Origin: Nitrospirota bacterium
GTDB taxonomy: Bacteria; Nitrospirota; Nitrospiria; Nitrospirales; Nitrospiraceae
Length of the DNA stretch: 64,000 nt
Direction of reading: 5' to 3'
Assembly: GCA_018971525.1 (NCBI GenBank)
Contig: JAGXAR010000007.1
Coordinates: 27,768 to 91,767, forward strand
Below the pieces are notes generated by a model. That model worked only from the letters and a program-made list of their open reading frames with translations. It ran no database searches and had not been told where the DNA came from. A program made the translations under genes and the position numbers. This document shows, in pieces, positions 26,489-35,658 of this stretch (positions are counted from its first letter, which is position 1; every line of letters starts with the position of its first letter).

Positions 26489-26589
26489 GGCAGGGTGGCC
26501 TGGATTGGTCCCTCACCGCGCGCATCGAGGGAGCACATTCTGATCGTGCGCACTCTGCGAGCGAAAGGGACCATCCAGGCCGCCCTGCC
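26489..26589. repeat. Long-stem palindromic repeat, family B copy 3
   Basis: Nearly perfect ~45-nt stem: GGCAGGGTGGCCTGGATTGG pairs with CCATCCAGGCCGCCCTGCC, and the inner arms are TCCCTCACCGCGCGCATCG and GCACTCTGCGAGCGAAAGGGA. It sits ~80 nt upstream of moaC. Transcribed, it would form a very stable hairpin in the leader region of the moa genes. Confidence 0.7.
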
Positions 26590-26669
26590 CCTCTATTGAC
26601 TGCCCTTTCCACCGGCACCTATAATCCCCGCTACGGATGGGGTTGCAACGCGCTGATTCAGCTAAGAAA

Positions 26670-27161
26670 ATGGCAGAATTTACGCACTTCAACGAGTCAG
26701 GGCGGGCGCGCATGGTTGACGTCAGCGCCAAAGACTCGACCGAACGGGCCGCGACGGCTCAGGCGACTGTCTTTCTCCAGCCCGAAACCCTTGAAAAAAT
26801 TCAGAGGGGCAAGATTGCCAAGGGCGATGTCTTGTCCGTCGCGCAGGTTGCCGGCGTGATGGGAGCCAAAAAGACCCCAGACCTCATTCCCATGTGCCAT
26901 CCGATCCTCCTCACCAGCGTCGACATTTCATTTAAAGAAGAATCTCAGCCAGATCGCGACGGTCGCTGTTCGATCACCATTCTGGCGACGGCCAAGACGA
27001 CCGGCCCGACCGGGGTGGAGATGGAAGCGATGACCGCGGCCTCAGTGGCGGCGCTCACGATCTACGACATGTGCAAGGCTATCGATCGCGGGATGAGTTT
27101 CAGTGATATCTGTTTGCTTTCAAAGTCCGGCGGCAAGTCCGGCACTTTTACAAGGCGTTAA
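26670..27161 (+). CDS. moaC: Cyclic pyranopterin monophosphate synthase MoaC
   Basis: Converts the MoaA product to cPMP in molybdopterin synthesis. From the ATG at 26670 it has 163 residues, the normal length; an ATG at 26637 is in frame but would extend the family start. Motifs: [15 protein letters not shown] at the N-terminus, [27 protein letters not shown] and [11 protein letters not shown] with the catalytic Lys/Asp region, ending SGGKSGTF. Genes follow in the order moaC, moaDE, moaA. Confidence 0.97.
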   Translation: MAEFTHFNESGRARMVDVSAKDSTERAATAQATVFLQPETLEKIQRGKIAKGDVLSVAQVAGVMGAKKTPDLIPMCHPILLTSVDISFKEESQPDRDGRCSITILATAKTTGPTGVEMEAMTAASVAALTIYDMCKAIDRGMSFSDICLLSKSGGKSGTFTRR

Positions 27162-27896
27162 ATGAGTCAGTTTCAAGGAACTGACAAAGGATACTGTGTG
27201 ATTACGGTTCGCCTCTTTGGGATGACGAAAATGTTGGCGGGGAATCAGGGAACCTTGTCCCTGAACCTCGTCAATGGAAGACGGGTGAAAGACCTCGTCG
27301 GTGTGTTAGAAACTGGGTACCCCGCCATCGGGGACCTGATTCAGAAGAAAAAAGTCCTCGTCTCGGTCAATCAAGAAATCGCGCACGAAGATACGACGAT
27401 TCAGGATGGCGACGAGGTTGCCCTCTTACCTCCCTTCGCCGGAGGAGCACCAATGGACCAGGTCAGCGATGATGCCCGGTTCGTCCGCGTGCAACGGGAA
27501 GATTTTTCCGTGGATGCGGAGATCAATCGGGTGCGAGGCCGGTCGAAGCGTATCGGCGGCATTTCGATTTTCCTCGGGACGGCGCGCGACCGGTCCAAGG
27601 GGCGGGATGTGGACAGCATCACGTTCGAACATTACGAGGGAATGGCGCAAAAGAAACTCCGCGAGATCCGCGAGCGGGCCTTGAAGGATTTTGACATCAT
27701 CGAGGTCGCGATCCTCCACCGGTATGGCGAAATCGGCATCGGCGAAAACATCGTGCTGATTGTCGTGGGGGCTGAGCATCGGGCCGAGGCGTTCCGCGCC
27801 TGCAAGTGGGCGATCGATGAATTGAAACAAATTACGCCGATCTGGAAGCTCGAACATACGCCGGAAGGCGAAGTCTGGGTCGAGGAACACCCCTAG
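27162..27896 (+). CDS. MoaD-MoaE fusion, molybdopterin synthase in one chain
   Basis: 244 residues. Residues ~13-96 are a MoaD ubiquitin-like fold ending PPFAGGAP, with the Gly-Gly at 94-95 where free MoaD would end and carry the thiocarboxylate. Residues ~105-244 are MoaE: RVRGRSKRIGGISIFLGTARDRSKG, FEHYEGMAQKKL, HRYGEIGIGE, GAEHRAEAFRACKWAIDELK and IWKLE. A fused enzyme (MoaX of mycobacteria) is known and must be cut after Gly-Gly. The ATG at 27162 directly follows the moaC stop; a GTG at 27198 preceded by AAAGGA is an alternative start. Confidence 0.9.
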   Translation: MSQFQGTDKGYCVITVRLFGMTKMLAGNQGTLSLNLVNGRRVKDLVGVLETGYPAIGDLIQKKKVLVSVNQEIAHEDTTIQDGDEVALLPPFAGGAPMDQVSDDARFVRVQREDFSVDAEINRVRGRSKRIGGISIFLGTARDRSKGRDVDSITFEHYEGMAQKKLREIRERALKDFDIIEVAILHRYGEIGIGENIVLIVVGAEHRAEAFRACKWAIDELKQITPIWKLEHTPEGEVWVEEHP

Positions 27897-27953
27897 GGAC
27901 GTGATGCATAAGGGGTCAGGCGTGAAGCGTGTTCTGAGGCGAGGGGGAAGCCG

Positions 27954-29018
27954 TTGAATCCAGCAATAACCAGCGATTCTGTGGTCCCAATCGGCGACAC
28001 CTTCGGTCGGCCGCTGCGCAGCTTGCGTCTATCCGTGACGGATCGATGCAATCTCCGCTGCAAGTACTGTATGCCGGAGGAGGACTATGTCTGGCTGCCG
28101 CGCGAGGACGTGCTGACCCATGAGGAAATGGCGACGCTGACCGGCTATTTCACCGACCTCGGCGTGGATCGTGTGCGGCTGACCGGTGGAGAGCCGCTGC
28201 TGCGACGCGATTTGCCCCGGCTGATTCGCCTGTTGCTCCAAAACCGGCGAGTGACGGATATCGCGCTGACGACGAACGGCATTCTTCTGGCGGACCAGGC
28301 TGAGGCGCTGTATGGGGCAGGGCTTCACCGCGTCACGGTCAGCCTCGATACGCTGAGACCGGAACGATTTCGTCAACTAACCCGCCGTGATGAGTATGCA
28401 CGCGTGATGGAAGGGATTGAGTCGGTGGCTCGCGCGGGATTCACCGGTTTGAAACTCGATACGGTGGCGATTCGGGGTTTCAATGACGATGAGTTGGTCG
28501 CGCTGATCGAGTTCGGCAAGCGCGTGCAGGCGGAAGTTCGGTTTATCGAATATATGGACGTCGGTGGCGCGAACGAGTGGTCTCAACAAAAAGTGCTGTC
28601 GCGGGCCGCGATGCTCACCCTGCTGACCGAGCACTATGGGACGATCGAGCCGCTGCCGGAGCGGGGGGCTGCGCCGGCTCAGCGATTTCTGTTGCCGGAT
28701 GGGACGACCTTCGGGATTATTCCTTCGACGACCACGCCGTTCTGTGCGACCTGCGATCGCAGCCGGGTCACCGCCGACGGCATGTGGTACCGCTGTCTGT
28801 ACGCGACGACAGGAACGGATCTGCGAAAGCCGCTCCGAGCCGGTGCCTCCGCGGACGAGATCCGGGCCTTGATCCGTGCCGGCTGGGAAGGTCGCCGCGA
28901 CCGCGGCGCAGAAGACCGCAAGGCGCTTGAACGGAACGGATTGCGTGTCGGGGGGCTCATCGATATTGAGAAACTTCGTGAAGACCCCCATCTCGAAATG
29001 CACGCTCGAGGCGGCTGA
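27954..29018 (+). CDS. moaA: GTP 3',8-cyclase MoaA (radical SAM)
   Basis: First enzyme of molybdopterin synthesis, converting GTP to 3',8-cyclo-7,8-dihydro-GTP. The radical SAM cluster cysteines are C32, C36 and C39 in DRCNLRCKYCM; LTGGEPLLR follows; the C-terminal cluster is FCATCDRSR...YRCL, and the chain ends in the conserved ARGG tail that reaches the active site. The start appears to be TTG at 27954 with GAGGGGGA a few bases upstream. It follows moaDE by 57 nt on the same strand. Confidence 0.97.
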   Translation: MNPAITSDSVVPIGDTFGRPLRSLRLSVTDRCNLRCKYCMPEEDYVWLPREDVLTHEEMATLTGYFTDLGVDRVRLTGGEPLLRRDLPRLIRLLLQNRRVTDIALTTNGILLADQAEALYGAGLHRVTVSLDTLRPERFRQLTRRDEYARVMEGIESVARAGFTGLKLDTVAIRGFNDDELVALIEFGKRVQAEVRFIEYMDVGGANEWSQQKVLSRAAMLTLLTEHYGTIEPLPERGAAPAQRFLLPDGTTFGIIPSTTTPFCATCDRSRVTADGMWYRCLYATTGTDLRKPLRAGASADEIRALIRAGWEGRRDRGAEDRKALERNGLRVGGLIDIEKLREDPHLEMHARGG

Positions 29019-29074
29019 CGTCCCACCTTGCCGTCTACACCTGTGCCACAGGGTCAATCCCTGTTGATGTCTGC

Positions 29075-29782
29075 ATGCTAGATACTGAATTCCTGACCAT
29101 TTTAGGACTCGGGTTTGTGCTGGGGCTCCGCCACGCCTTGGACACGGACCATTTGGTTGCCGTATCCACGGTGCTTGCGCAGCGACCCTCGCTTCGCGCT
29201 TCCGGCATGATTGGATTCAGCTGGGGGCTTGGACATACTGTAGTGTTGTTGCTGGTCGGGGTGGTGGTGTTGGTGCTCCGCGTGCCGATTCCTGAACCGT
29301 TCGCGTTGGCGGCCGAGTTCGGCGTCGGCGGTATGCTCGTGCTCCTCGGCGGGATACTCGGGGTGCGATTGGTCCGAGAACGCTGGCATGTGCATACGCA
29401 CGACCATGACGGTGAACGGCACGTGCACCTGCATAGTCATGCGCTGGTCGAGGATCACGGGCATGGACACTGGTGGCGTGATTCCGTTCGGCCGTTCTGT
29501 ATCGGCATGGCCCATGGTCTGGCCGGTTCGGCGGCGCTGTTGTTGATCGTGCTGTCGTCTGCGCGGTCGGTTTCGGAGGGGCTGACGTATATCGCGGTGT
29601 TCGGGCTTGGCTCCATCATGGGAATGATGCTGGTCGGGATGGTCGTGAGCCTTCCGGTGTTGTGGTCGCTGAACCTCGGACGTCCCGTTTTCCTCGCGGT
29701 GCAGGGGCTGGCGAGTCTCGGGAGCGTTGCCGTCGGACTCACCATGATGCTCCACATCGTCTTCGACGGTCAGCTCTTTTAG
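29075..29782 (+). CDS. NiCoT-like nickel/cobalt membrane transporter
   Basis: 235 residues with about six membrane segments. The first contains HALDTDH (residues 20-26), the HX4DH metal motif of nickel/cobalt permeases; a second GMAHGLAGSAALLL motif repeats the pattern in the second half. A histidine-rich cytoplasmic loop (HVHTHDHDGERHVHLHSHA region, residues ~108-128) should bind metal. Which metal is moved is not decidable; cobalt would suit the B12-dependent NrdJ, nickel is equally possible. It follows moaA by 56 nt. Confidence 0.82.
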   Translation: MLDTEFLTILGLGFVLGLRHALDTDHLVAVSTVLAQRPSLRASGMIGFSWGLGHTVVLLLVGVVVLVLRVPIPEPFALAAEFGVGGMLVLLGGILGVRLVRERWHVHTHDHDGERHVHLHSHALVEDHGHGHWWRDSVRPFCIGMAHGLAGSAALLLIVLSSARSVSEGLTYIAVFGLGSIMGMMLVGMVVSLPVLWSLNLGRPVFLAVQGLASLGSVAVGLTMMLHIVFDGQLF

Positions 29783-29941
29783 CGTCTGCAGCCTCACCTT
29801 CATCGATGGGAAATCTACGTGCGTCATGAGGACGGCTATGCTATTCTGCCGTCCTTAAACTCTGCAGGTTGCTGAACAGCCATTTCGATCACGGGGAAAC
29901 ACAGGGCTGAGGGACGTCATGGGCGGCTCCAGCGAGACCCG

Positions 29942-30153
29942 CAGGCTGTTCAAAAAGGCCGTCCAGCAAGGCCGCAGCGAGCGAAGGGCCGAGGATGTAT
30001 ATGCCGCACTTCATGTGGGCCGTTTGCCCATTACAGGGGTCTTGGCGAACGGAAAAGCCCCTCTAGTGAATTCGACATCCGAGCGACAATCTTCGGTACG
30101 TTGAGGGTCTAAGCGATGCGAGAGCGCCGCTGGCGGGGGTTTTCAACAGCCTG
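29942..30153. repeat. MITE-like repeat, family A copy 2 (212 bp)
   Basis: Terminal inverted repeats CAGGCTGTTCAAAAAGGCC (left) and CAGGCTGTTGAAAACCCCC (right, reverse complement). The interior, with GTCCAGCAAGGCCGCAGCGA, CACTTCATGTGGGCCGTTTG and TCTTGGCGAACGGAAAAGC, matches 8471-8676. No coding capacity of its own. It takes up half of the 416-nt gap between the transporter and accD and ends 45 nt before accD, so accD's promoter may lie inside or be altered by it. Confidence 0.85.
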
Positions 30154-30198
30154 ATCGTGAGGCGCAGTGGTCCTGTGTCGGACTGAAAGGAGCGCACA

Positions 30199-31035
30199 AT
30201 GGCCTGGTTTAAAAAACAGAAAACGACAGAGCCTGAACCCCCGAAACGATCCAAGATTTCGGAAGGGATGTGGCTCAAGTGCAACCACTGTCGGGAAATC
30301 GTCTATCGCAAAGAAGTCGAGCGTAATAATAAGGTCTGCCCGAAGTGCGACTACCATTTCCCGATTTCCGTTATGGAGCGTATTGCGCTCTTGGTCGACT
30401 TCGGGACGTTCAAAGAGTGGGATGCGGAACTCGGTCCCCTGGACCCGCTGAACTTTCAGGACACGAAATCGTACAAGGATCGGGTGAAGGCGCACCAGGA
30501 GAAGACCGGCCGCAAAGATGCCATGGTGATCGGCGCAGGAATGCTCAATGGTCGTCGTGTGGTGCTCTGCGTGTTCGACTTCAGTTTCATGGGGGGCAGT
30601 ATGGGGTCGGTCGTCGGGGAAAAGATCTGTCGGGCGATCGATCGCGCACTGGAGGCCAGGTTGCCGGTCATTTTGGTCACGACCTCCGGAGGAGCCAGGA
30701 TGCAAGAGGGGATTCTCTCCCTGATGCAGATGGCCAAGACCTCTGCCGCTGTCGCGAAACTGGGAGAGGCCAAGCTCCCGTTTATTTGTTTGTTAGCAGA
30801 TCCCACGTTCGGGGGTGTGACAGCGAGCGTCGCCATGTTGGGCGATGTGATTCTGGCCGAACCGAAAGCCCTGATCGGTTTTGCCGGTCCCCGCGTGATC
30901 GAGCAGACCATCAAACAGCAGCTGCCGGATCAGTTTCAGCGAGCGGAATTTCTGTTGGAGCATGGCATGATCGATATGATCGTGGAGCGCAAACAGCTGA
31001 AAGAAACCTTAAGCACCCTCGTCGCTCACTTTTAA
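30199..31035 (+). CDS. accD: Acetyl-CoA carboxylase carboxyltransferase subunit beta
   Basis: Transfers the carboxyl group from biotin to acetyl-CoA to make malonyl-CoA for fatty-acid synthesis, with AccA. 278 residues: zinc ribbon C28, C31, C47, C50 (KCNHC...VCPKC), then the crotonase-like core with [37 protein letters not shown] and [13 protein letters not shown] good GGAG site precedes the ATG. accA is not in the window. Confidence 0.97.
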   Translation: MAWFKKQKTTEPEPPKRSKISEGMWLKCNHCREIVYRKEVERNNKVCPKCDYHFPISVMERIALLVDFGTFKEWDAELGPLDPLNFQDTKSYKDRVKAHQEKTGRKDAMVIGAGMLNGRRVVLCVFDFSFMGGSMGSVVGEKICRAIDRALEARLPVILVTTSGGARMQEGILSLMQMAKTSAAVAKLGEAKLPFICLLADPTFGGVTASVAMLGDVILAEPKALIGFAGPRVIEQTIKQQLPDQFQRAEFLLEHGMIDMIVERKQLKETLSTLVAHF

Positions 31036-31117
31036 GCCAGGGCCCTTAATGAACGTGTACTGTGGCAGCCGATCCTCACGCCCAGCGAGCCTGTTCTCGC
31101 TCAGACTTCTCGACGGA

Positions 31118-31216
31118 CTTCAGGGTGTACGCCTGCGTCGTCCTCGCTTGCGAGAAGTCTCGGTGGGCTTCGGTCTCGGCCGCCTCGTCACGGCCTTCAT
31201 GAAGAATCCCGGCTAG
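31118..31216. repeat. Intergenic repeat, family C copy 2
   Basis: Ends in TTCATGAAGAATCCCGGCTAG, matching the end of 17268-17357. The interior has an inverted pair GACTTCTCGACGG / CGAGAAGTCTCGGTGG, so it can form a hairpin. It occupies much of the 204-nt gap between accD and folC; no gene is visible there. Confidence 0.45.
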
Positions 31217-31239
31217 TCTCCTTCCTGCCTGGTTACACC

Positions 31240-32535
31240 ATGACCTATTCCACTGCCGTGGCTTATTTGTATCGTCTGCAAAAGCATGGCATCAAACTGG
31301 GTCTTGAGACGATGACGGCGTTGATGGTGCGACTCGGGATGCCGCAGACCCGGTACCGGACGCTGCACATCGCCGGGACGAACGGGAAAGGATCCACCGC
31401 GGCCATGGCCGCCGCTGTGTTGCAGGCGGCGGGGTATCGAGTAGGGCTCTATACCTCGCCTCATCTTGTGGAGTTCCGAGAGCGGATCCGCGTGAACGGC
31501 GAGATGATTGCTGAATCGCAGGTGGCACAACTGACCGAACAACTTCAGCCCCTCTGCCAACCGGACCTGTCGCCGACCTTTTTCGAATATACGACGGCGA
31601 TGGCGTTTCAGCACTTTGCCGACTCAGGAGTCGATGTGGCAGTGTTGGAAGTCGGGCTCGGCGGGCGATTCGATGCGACCAACGTGGTCACGCCCATGGC
31701 CTGTGCGGTGACGACGATTTCACTCGATCATCAGGAGTATTTGGGGCCCACGCTCTCGTCGATTGCGTTCGAGAAGGCCGGCATTATCAAGCCGGGGGTG
31801 CCGGTGGTGCTGGGGCGACTCGAAGATGACGCGTGGCGGACGATCGAACAGGTGGCCAGGGAGCGGCAGGCCCCGATGTTTCGTGTGGGTGAGGACTTTC
31901 GCACAGAGGGCGAGTCGCCCCGGCAATTTTCCTATCGCGGGCTGGGTATGCATTATGACCGGCTGATCTGTGCCCTGGACGGCCGTCACCAACTCGATAA
32001 CGCCGCTTGTGCGCTGGCGCTGTTGGGGGTGGCGGCCCCTCAGGGAATTGCTGTCACGGCCGAGGCGGTGCGAGCGGGCTTGCGTGGGGTCAACTGGGCC
32101 GGACGATTGGAAGTGATTGATCGCCGTCCGACAATTCTGTTGGATGGCGCGCATAATCCTGCTGCCGCCATGGTCTTGGCCGACTACCTTAAGCGCTCTA
32201 ATCGATCTCATCCGTCCCGCCCTGTGGTCCTCGTCCTTGGAATGATGCGCGACAAGGACCATCGAGGCTTTGTCGAACCGCTTAGGGGGCTTGTCGATGA
32301 GGTGGTATTGACGCAGGCGGACCTGCCACGCTCTGCCACCGCTCAGGACCTTCGAGTATCGCTTGAAGGCCTGCTGCTTCATCCGCATGTCGTACCGTCA
32401 CTCGGTGATGCGATGGCGTTGGCCAGGAAACTGGCGACGCCGGACGGTCTGGTCTGTGTAACGGGTTCGCTCATGCTCGTGGGAGAGTGCAAGGCATGGT
32501 TCCGTGGCTGTGGGCTTTCGCCGCTTCGGGGCTGA
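31240..32535 (+). CDS. folC: Folylpolyglutamate synthase / dihydrofolate synthase
   Basis: Adds glutamate to dihydropteroate or folates. 431 residues with the Mur-ligase-type fold: ATP loop GTNGKGS at residues 46-52, SPHLVEFRERIRVNG, EVGLGGRFDATNVV, TTISLDHQEYLG with the metal histidine, and LLDGAHNPAA in the C-terminal domain. Together with the FolB fusion this provides folate-pathway capacity. Its stop is one base before the lptD start, so the two are probably one transcript. Confidence 0.96.
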   Translation: MTYSTAVAYLYRLQKHGIKLGLETMTALMVRLGMPQTRYRTLHIAGTNGKGSTAAMAAAVLQAAGYRVGLYTSPHLVEFRERIRVNGEMIAESQVAQLTEQLQPLCQPDLSPTFFEYTTAMAFQHFADSGVDVAVLEVGLGGRFDATNVVTPMACAVTTISLDHQEYLGPTLSSIAFEKAGIIKPGVPVVLGRLEDDAWRTIEQVARERQAPMFRVGEDFRTEGESPRQFSYRGLGMHYDRLICALDGRHQLDNAACALALLGVAAPQGIAVTAEAVRAGLRGVNWAGRLEVIDRRPTILLDGAHNPAAAMVLADYLKRSNRSHPSRPVVLVLGMMRDKDHRGFVEPLRGLVDEVVLTQADLPRSATAQDLRVSLEGLLLHPHVVPSLGDAMALARKLATPDGLVCVTGSLMLVGECKAWFRGCGLSPLRG

Positions 32536-32536
32536 C

Positions 32537-35002
32537 ATGGCGGGCATCGCGACGCGGCTGTGGATGTGCCTGCTTGGTTGGTTGATGCTGGGGATGCTGC
32601 TTCCGCTCGTAGGAGGTGCTGCAGGGAATGGGGGAGGTTCCGGAGCGACAACGACATCCCCCGGTGCGCTTCCGCTCGATATCACCGCAGAACGAATCGA
32701 TTACCTACAGGAACAAGAAATCTACGAAGCCGATGGCTCAGTGGTGGTCAACCAGGGCACGCTGCGACTAACGGCCGATCACATGACCATCCAGGCCTTG
32801 CCTGGCGTATTGATTGCCACGGGCCACGTCCGACTCACCGATCCGAAAGCCGATCTCGTGACCGAACGGTTGGAACTCAACGTGAACACCGAGGCCGGAG
32901 TGATCACGCATGGACAGGTATACCTCAAATCCACGAATACGTCGGTGGAGGGTCGTCTCCTGCAGCGGTTTTCAGAGGACCATTATCGGGTGAAAGAGGG
33001 CCGGTTTACGAACTGCGATGCACAGGAAGGTGAGACACCGGCCTGGCGGTTTCAGTTCAAGGATCTCGACCTGAACGCCGGGGACAGCCTGGCCTTTACC
33101 GGCGGATGGCTCTGCGTGAACGATCTTCCGGTGATTCCCATCCCCACGTTGACGTATCCTCTCTCCAGTCGACGTAGCGGGTTCCTCATTCCGAATGTCG
33201 GGTACGACAATCGTTTTGGCATGCACCTCCAAGAAAGCTTTTATTGGGCCATCAATCCTAGCCAGGACCTGACGGTCTCTCCCTCCTACTACAGCGGACT
33301 TGGCTACGGAAGTGATCTGGAGTATCGCTATGCGCTGGATCGGAAGTCGAAGGGGCAGTGGTTCGTCAGTTATCTGCAACAGACCAAATTGCCGAACGTC
33401 TCAGGCGTGACAGACACAGGGGCGGATGCGAAGCAGGCTCGTGCCTTGATCACCGGGACGCATACCCAACAGTTTACGCCGGACTTATTGCTTCGTGTTC
33501 AAGCCAACTTGGTGAGCGACCCGAACTACATGCAACAGTTGAGCAACTCAGGAACGCAACGGGCCTTGCCGAGTAACGAGTCAAATTTGTTGACTACGCA
33601 ACGGCTGCCCTATGGGAATCTCTATCTGCTCGGCCAGTATCTGCAACCTCTCCAGGCGGGTGGTAAGGACACGTTCCAACGGTTGCCGGAAACCGGCTAT
33701 AGCCTTCCGAACACGCCGCTCTTGAGTTCGCCGGTCCTGTTCGGCATGGACGGCAACTATGTGAACTTCTATCGCGATGAAGGGTTCAACGTGAACCGGG
33801 TGGATGTGTTGCCCGGTCTGTCCACCGACGTGATCGATCTTGGGCATGTCGTCGGTCTAACGCCGCAAGCCAAGGTCCGGGAGGTCTATTATACGAGAGG
33901 CGTCCAATCGAACAATAGCCAGCACCGGGAGACGTTCTGGGCCGGCATTGATGCCAGCTCGAAGCTCAGCCGTCGATTCGGTGTAGGTGATGGTGGATCG
34001 TTCCTGCATACGATCGAGCCGAGCATGGTCTACGAGTATGTGCCTCCCACCGACCAGTCGAAGATAACGCAGATCGATCAGGTGGATGATCTTCCGAAGA
34101 AAAACTTGCTGACCTATGCGCTCCGCAACCGGCTGTTGGAGCAAGCGGGAAGCAGCAGTTTCAATTGGCTGGATTTCACAATGGCCCAAAGTTATCACGT
34201 GGGTGCTGCGCAAACGAGAGCTCGGGATTTCACGCCCGGTGTTTCCCCGCTGCTCGGGTCGATTACGCAACCGCTGCAGCCGGCGACGGTGGCCATTGAG
34301 GGGAAGAAATTTTCCGATCTCTGGATGCGGGCCGTGATCGGCAACACGACCCCTCAGTTCACGCAGGCGCAGTTAGCGGGTGCCGCGTTTGGCCCAGGCG
34401 CCGGGGCTGTCCTCGGTCAGCAGCCTGCCATTAACCAGTATCTGACCATCGATACGTTTTTCGATCCCTACCGATCCACGATGAGTCAATTCAATACCGA
34501 CCTCCGGGTCCAGCAGTCCAACTACTGGTATCTGGAAGTCGGACAGCGATACTCACGGGACGGGGACCGTGTGCGCCGGGGCGATGTCTGGAATCCGATT
34601 TCGTTTAATGAGGTATACGCGCCGACGACAGAGATTCAGTTCGTCACGGCCGGCGGCGGGTTCCGAACACCGTGGGGTTGGACGCTCGGTGCCAAGGGCT
34701 ACTATGACGTGAAGAACGGCAAGAGCCCGGAATATGATGTCGTCGCCCTCTACCAGAATCCCTGCAAGTGCTGGTCGCTGGGGCTTTTCTATCTGCAGTT
34801 CCCGGACCGTGCCCAGTACAACTTCATGTTGAGCCTGACCGGGATCGGCTGGACGGAGAACTACGGCACGGCAGTGGTCCGAAGTATTCTCAGTCCGCTG
34901 CTTATCGGGGAGAAAGGTCTGCCCTGGGCTGCGCCGGGAGGGCCGTATGGGATGCTACAATCGGTCTTGCCCCAGCCAGGGATGGTTGGAAGTGGACTGT
35001 AA
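32537..35002 (+). CDS. lptD: LPS-assembly outer membrane protein LptD
   Basis: Inserts LPS into the outer leaflet of the outer membrane, with LptE. From the ATG at 32537 it has 821 residues: a signal peptide (LWMCLLGWLMLGMLLPLVGGAAG), a periplasmic OstA/LptA-like jellyroll (ITAERIDYLQEQEIYEADG through RLQ...), PIPTLTYPLSSRRSGFLIPNVG at the barrel start, then a ~600-residue beta-barrel with alternating aromatic strands. Only a few cysteines are present (for example near NPCKCW close to the C-terminus), so the disulfide pattern may differ from E. coli. No start with a better site is visible upstream. Confidence 0.92.
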   Translation: MAGIATRLWMCLLGWLMLGMLLPLVGGAAGNGGGSGATTTSPGALPLDITAERIDYLQEQEIYEADGSVVVNQGTLRLTADHMTIQALPGVLIATGHVRLTDPKADLVTERLELNVNTEAGVITHGQVYLKSTNTSVEGRLLQRFSEDHYRVKEGRFTNCDAQEGETPAWRFQFKDLDLNAGDSLAFTGGWLCVNDLPVIPIPTLTYPLSSRRSGFLIPNVGYDNRFGMHLQESFYWAINPSQDLTVSPSYYSGLGYGSDLEYRYALDRKSKGQWFVSYLQQTKLPNVSGVTDTGADAKQARALITGTHTQQFTPDLLLRVQANLVSDPNYMQQLSNSGTQRALPSNESNLLTTQRLPYGNLYLLGQYLQPLQAGGKDTFQRLPETGYSLPNTPLLSSPVLFGMDGNYVNFYRDEGFNVNRVDVLPGLSTDVIDLGHVVGLTPQAKVREVYYTRGVQSNNSQHRETFWAGIDASSKLSRRFGVGDGGSFLHTIEPSMVYEYVPPTDQSKITQIDQVDDLPKKNLLTYALRNRLLEQAGSSSFNWLDFTMAQSYHVGAAQTRARDFTPGVSPLLGSITQPLQPATVAIEGKKFSDLWMRAVIGNTTPQFTQAQLAGAAFGPGAGAVLGQQPAINQYLTIDTFFDPYRSTMSQFNTDLRVQQSNYWYLEVGQRYSRDGDRVRRGDVWNPISFNEVYAPTTEIQFVTAGGGFRTPWGWTLGAKGYYDVKNGKSPEYDVVALYQNPCKCWSLGLFYLQFPDRAQYNFMLSLTGIGWTENYGTAVVRSILSPLLIGEKGLPWAAPGGPYGMLQSVLPQPGMVGSGL

Positions 35003-35131
35003 GCAGCTTCTCTGGAAGAACGGCTCGAGCGATACTCGGTCTGGGGCTGGCTCTCTTTGCCGTATCCCGGTGGGTTAGCGGCGGAGACCTGTCTACGTCC
35101 GGCGGCCACGATTTGCTCACACATCTTCTAT

Positions 35132-35262
35132 CAGGATGCTGAAAAAGTCCTCCAGCCTTTCAAGCGCGCGACGGGCACGCCTAGCACGACAGGTGCGACG
35201 CGCATCCTGATTCCGAGTGTCTAGCTTTTCCCGCCAGTCTCGCGTGTCTCGTAGTGCTATCC
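35132..35262. repeat. Family A repeat end, probably partial copy
   Basis: Begins CAGGATGCTGAAAAAGTCC, the same terminal sequence as family A (compare right end of 59192-59335 in reverse: CAGGATGCTGAAAAAGGCC). The interior does not match the A copies well, and it runs directly into repeat D at about 35263. The other end cannot be set with confidence. Confidence 0.5.
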
Positions 35263-35348
35263 TGCGGGAGTGTTCTCTCCCTTGTTCCAGGCGTGCAGGC
35301 CATCGAAGGTCTGCTGTGCCGAAATGGTTTTCCCGCAGCTTACTAGAC
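35263..35348. repeat. Short inverted repeat, family D copy 1
   Basis: Starts ATCCTGCGGGAGTGTTCTC and ends GGTTTTCCCGCAGCTTACTAG, giving terminal repeats around CTGCGGGA. It aligns with 58241-58327 (ATCCTGCGGGAGTATTCTCC ... AGTTTTTCCGCAGCCTGGTAG), with similar spacing of ~86 nt. No coding content. Confidence 0.55.
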
Positions 35349-35376
35349 CGACTCTCTGGCCTGAGCCGATCAAGGG

Positions 35377-35658
35377 GTGGCGAGGGAACATCTGTCTCTC
35401 AACCTTGCGGCCGCTCGCACGGAGGGTCTGATCGAACTACCGGACGTCCCTGCGCGTATTGCGAAAGAATTGATCCAGCCGGCCGTGCACAAACTATCCG
35501 ATGTGACGGCGGCATTGGCGACGCGTCTGGATTCTGCTGCCGGCGCGCGTGTGTGGGTTCAGCAAACCGCGTGGTGGAACATGCAACCGGACGGTTGGTG
35601 GCTCGGCGTGTCGCCGGATTGGCTCTCGTCATGGTATATGGCCAGTCGAGGGATTTGA
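35377..35658 (+). CDS. Possible small hypothetical protein, 93 aa
   Basis: A GTG-initiated frame between the repeats and trxA. The sequence is amphipathic and protein-like (LNLAAARTEGLIELPDVPAR, then WWNMQPDGWWLGVSPDWLSSW) but I recognise no family and see no clear ribosome-binding site. It ends 77 nt before trxA on the same strand. It could be a real small gene or the remnant of a longer one cut by repeats D and A. Confidence 0.3.
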   Translation: MAREHLSLNLAAARTEGLIELPDVPARIAKELIQPAVHKLSDVTAALATRLDSAAGARVWVQQTAWWNMQPDGWWLGVSPDWLSSWYMASRGI

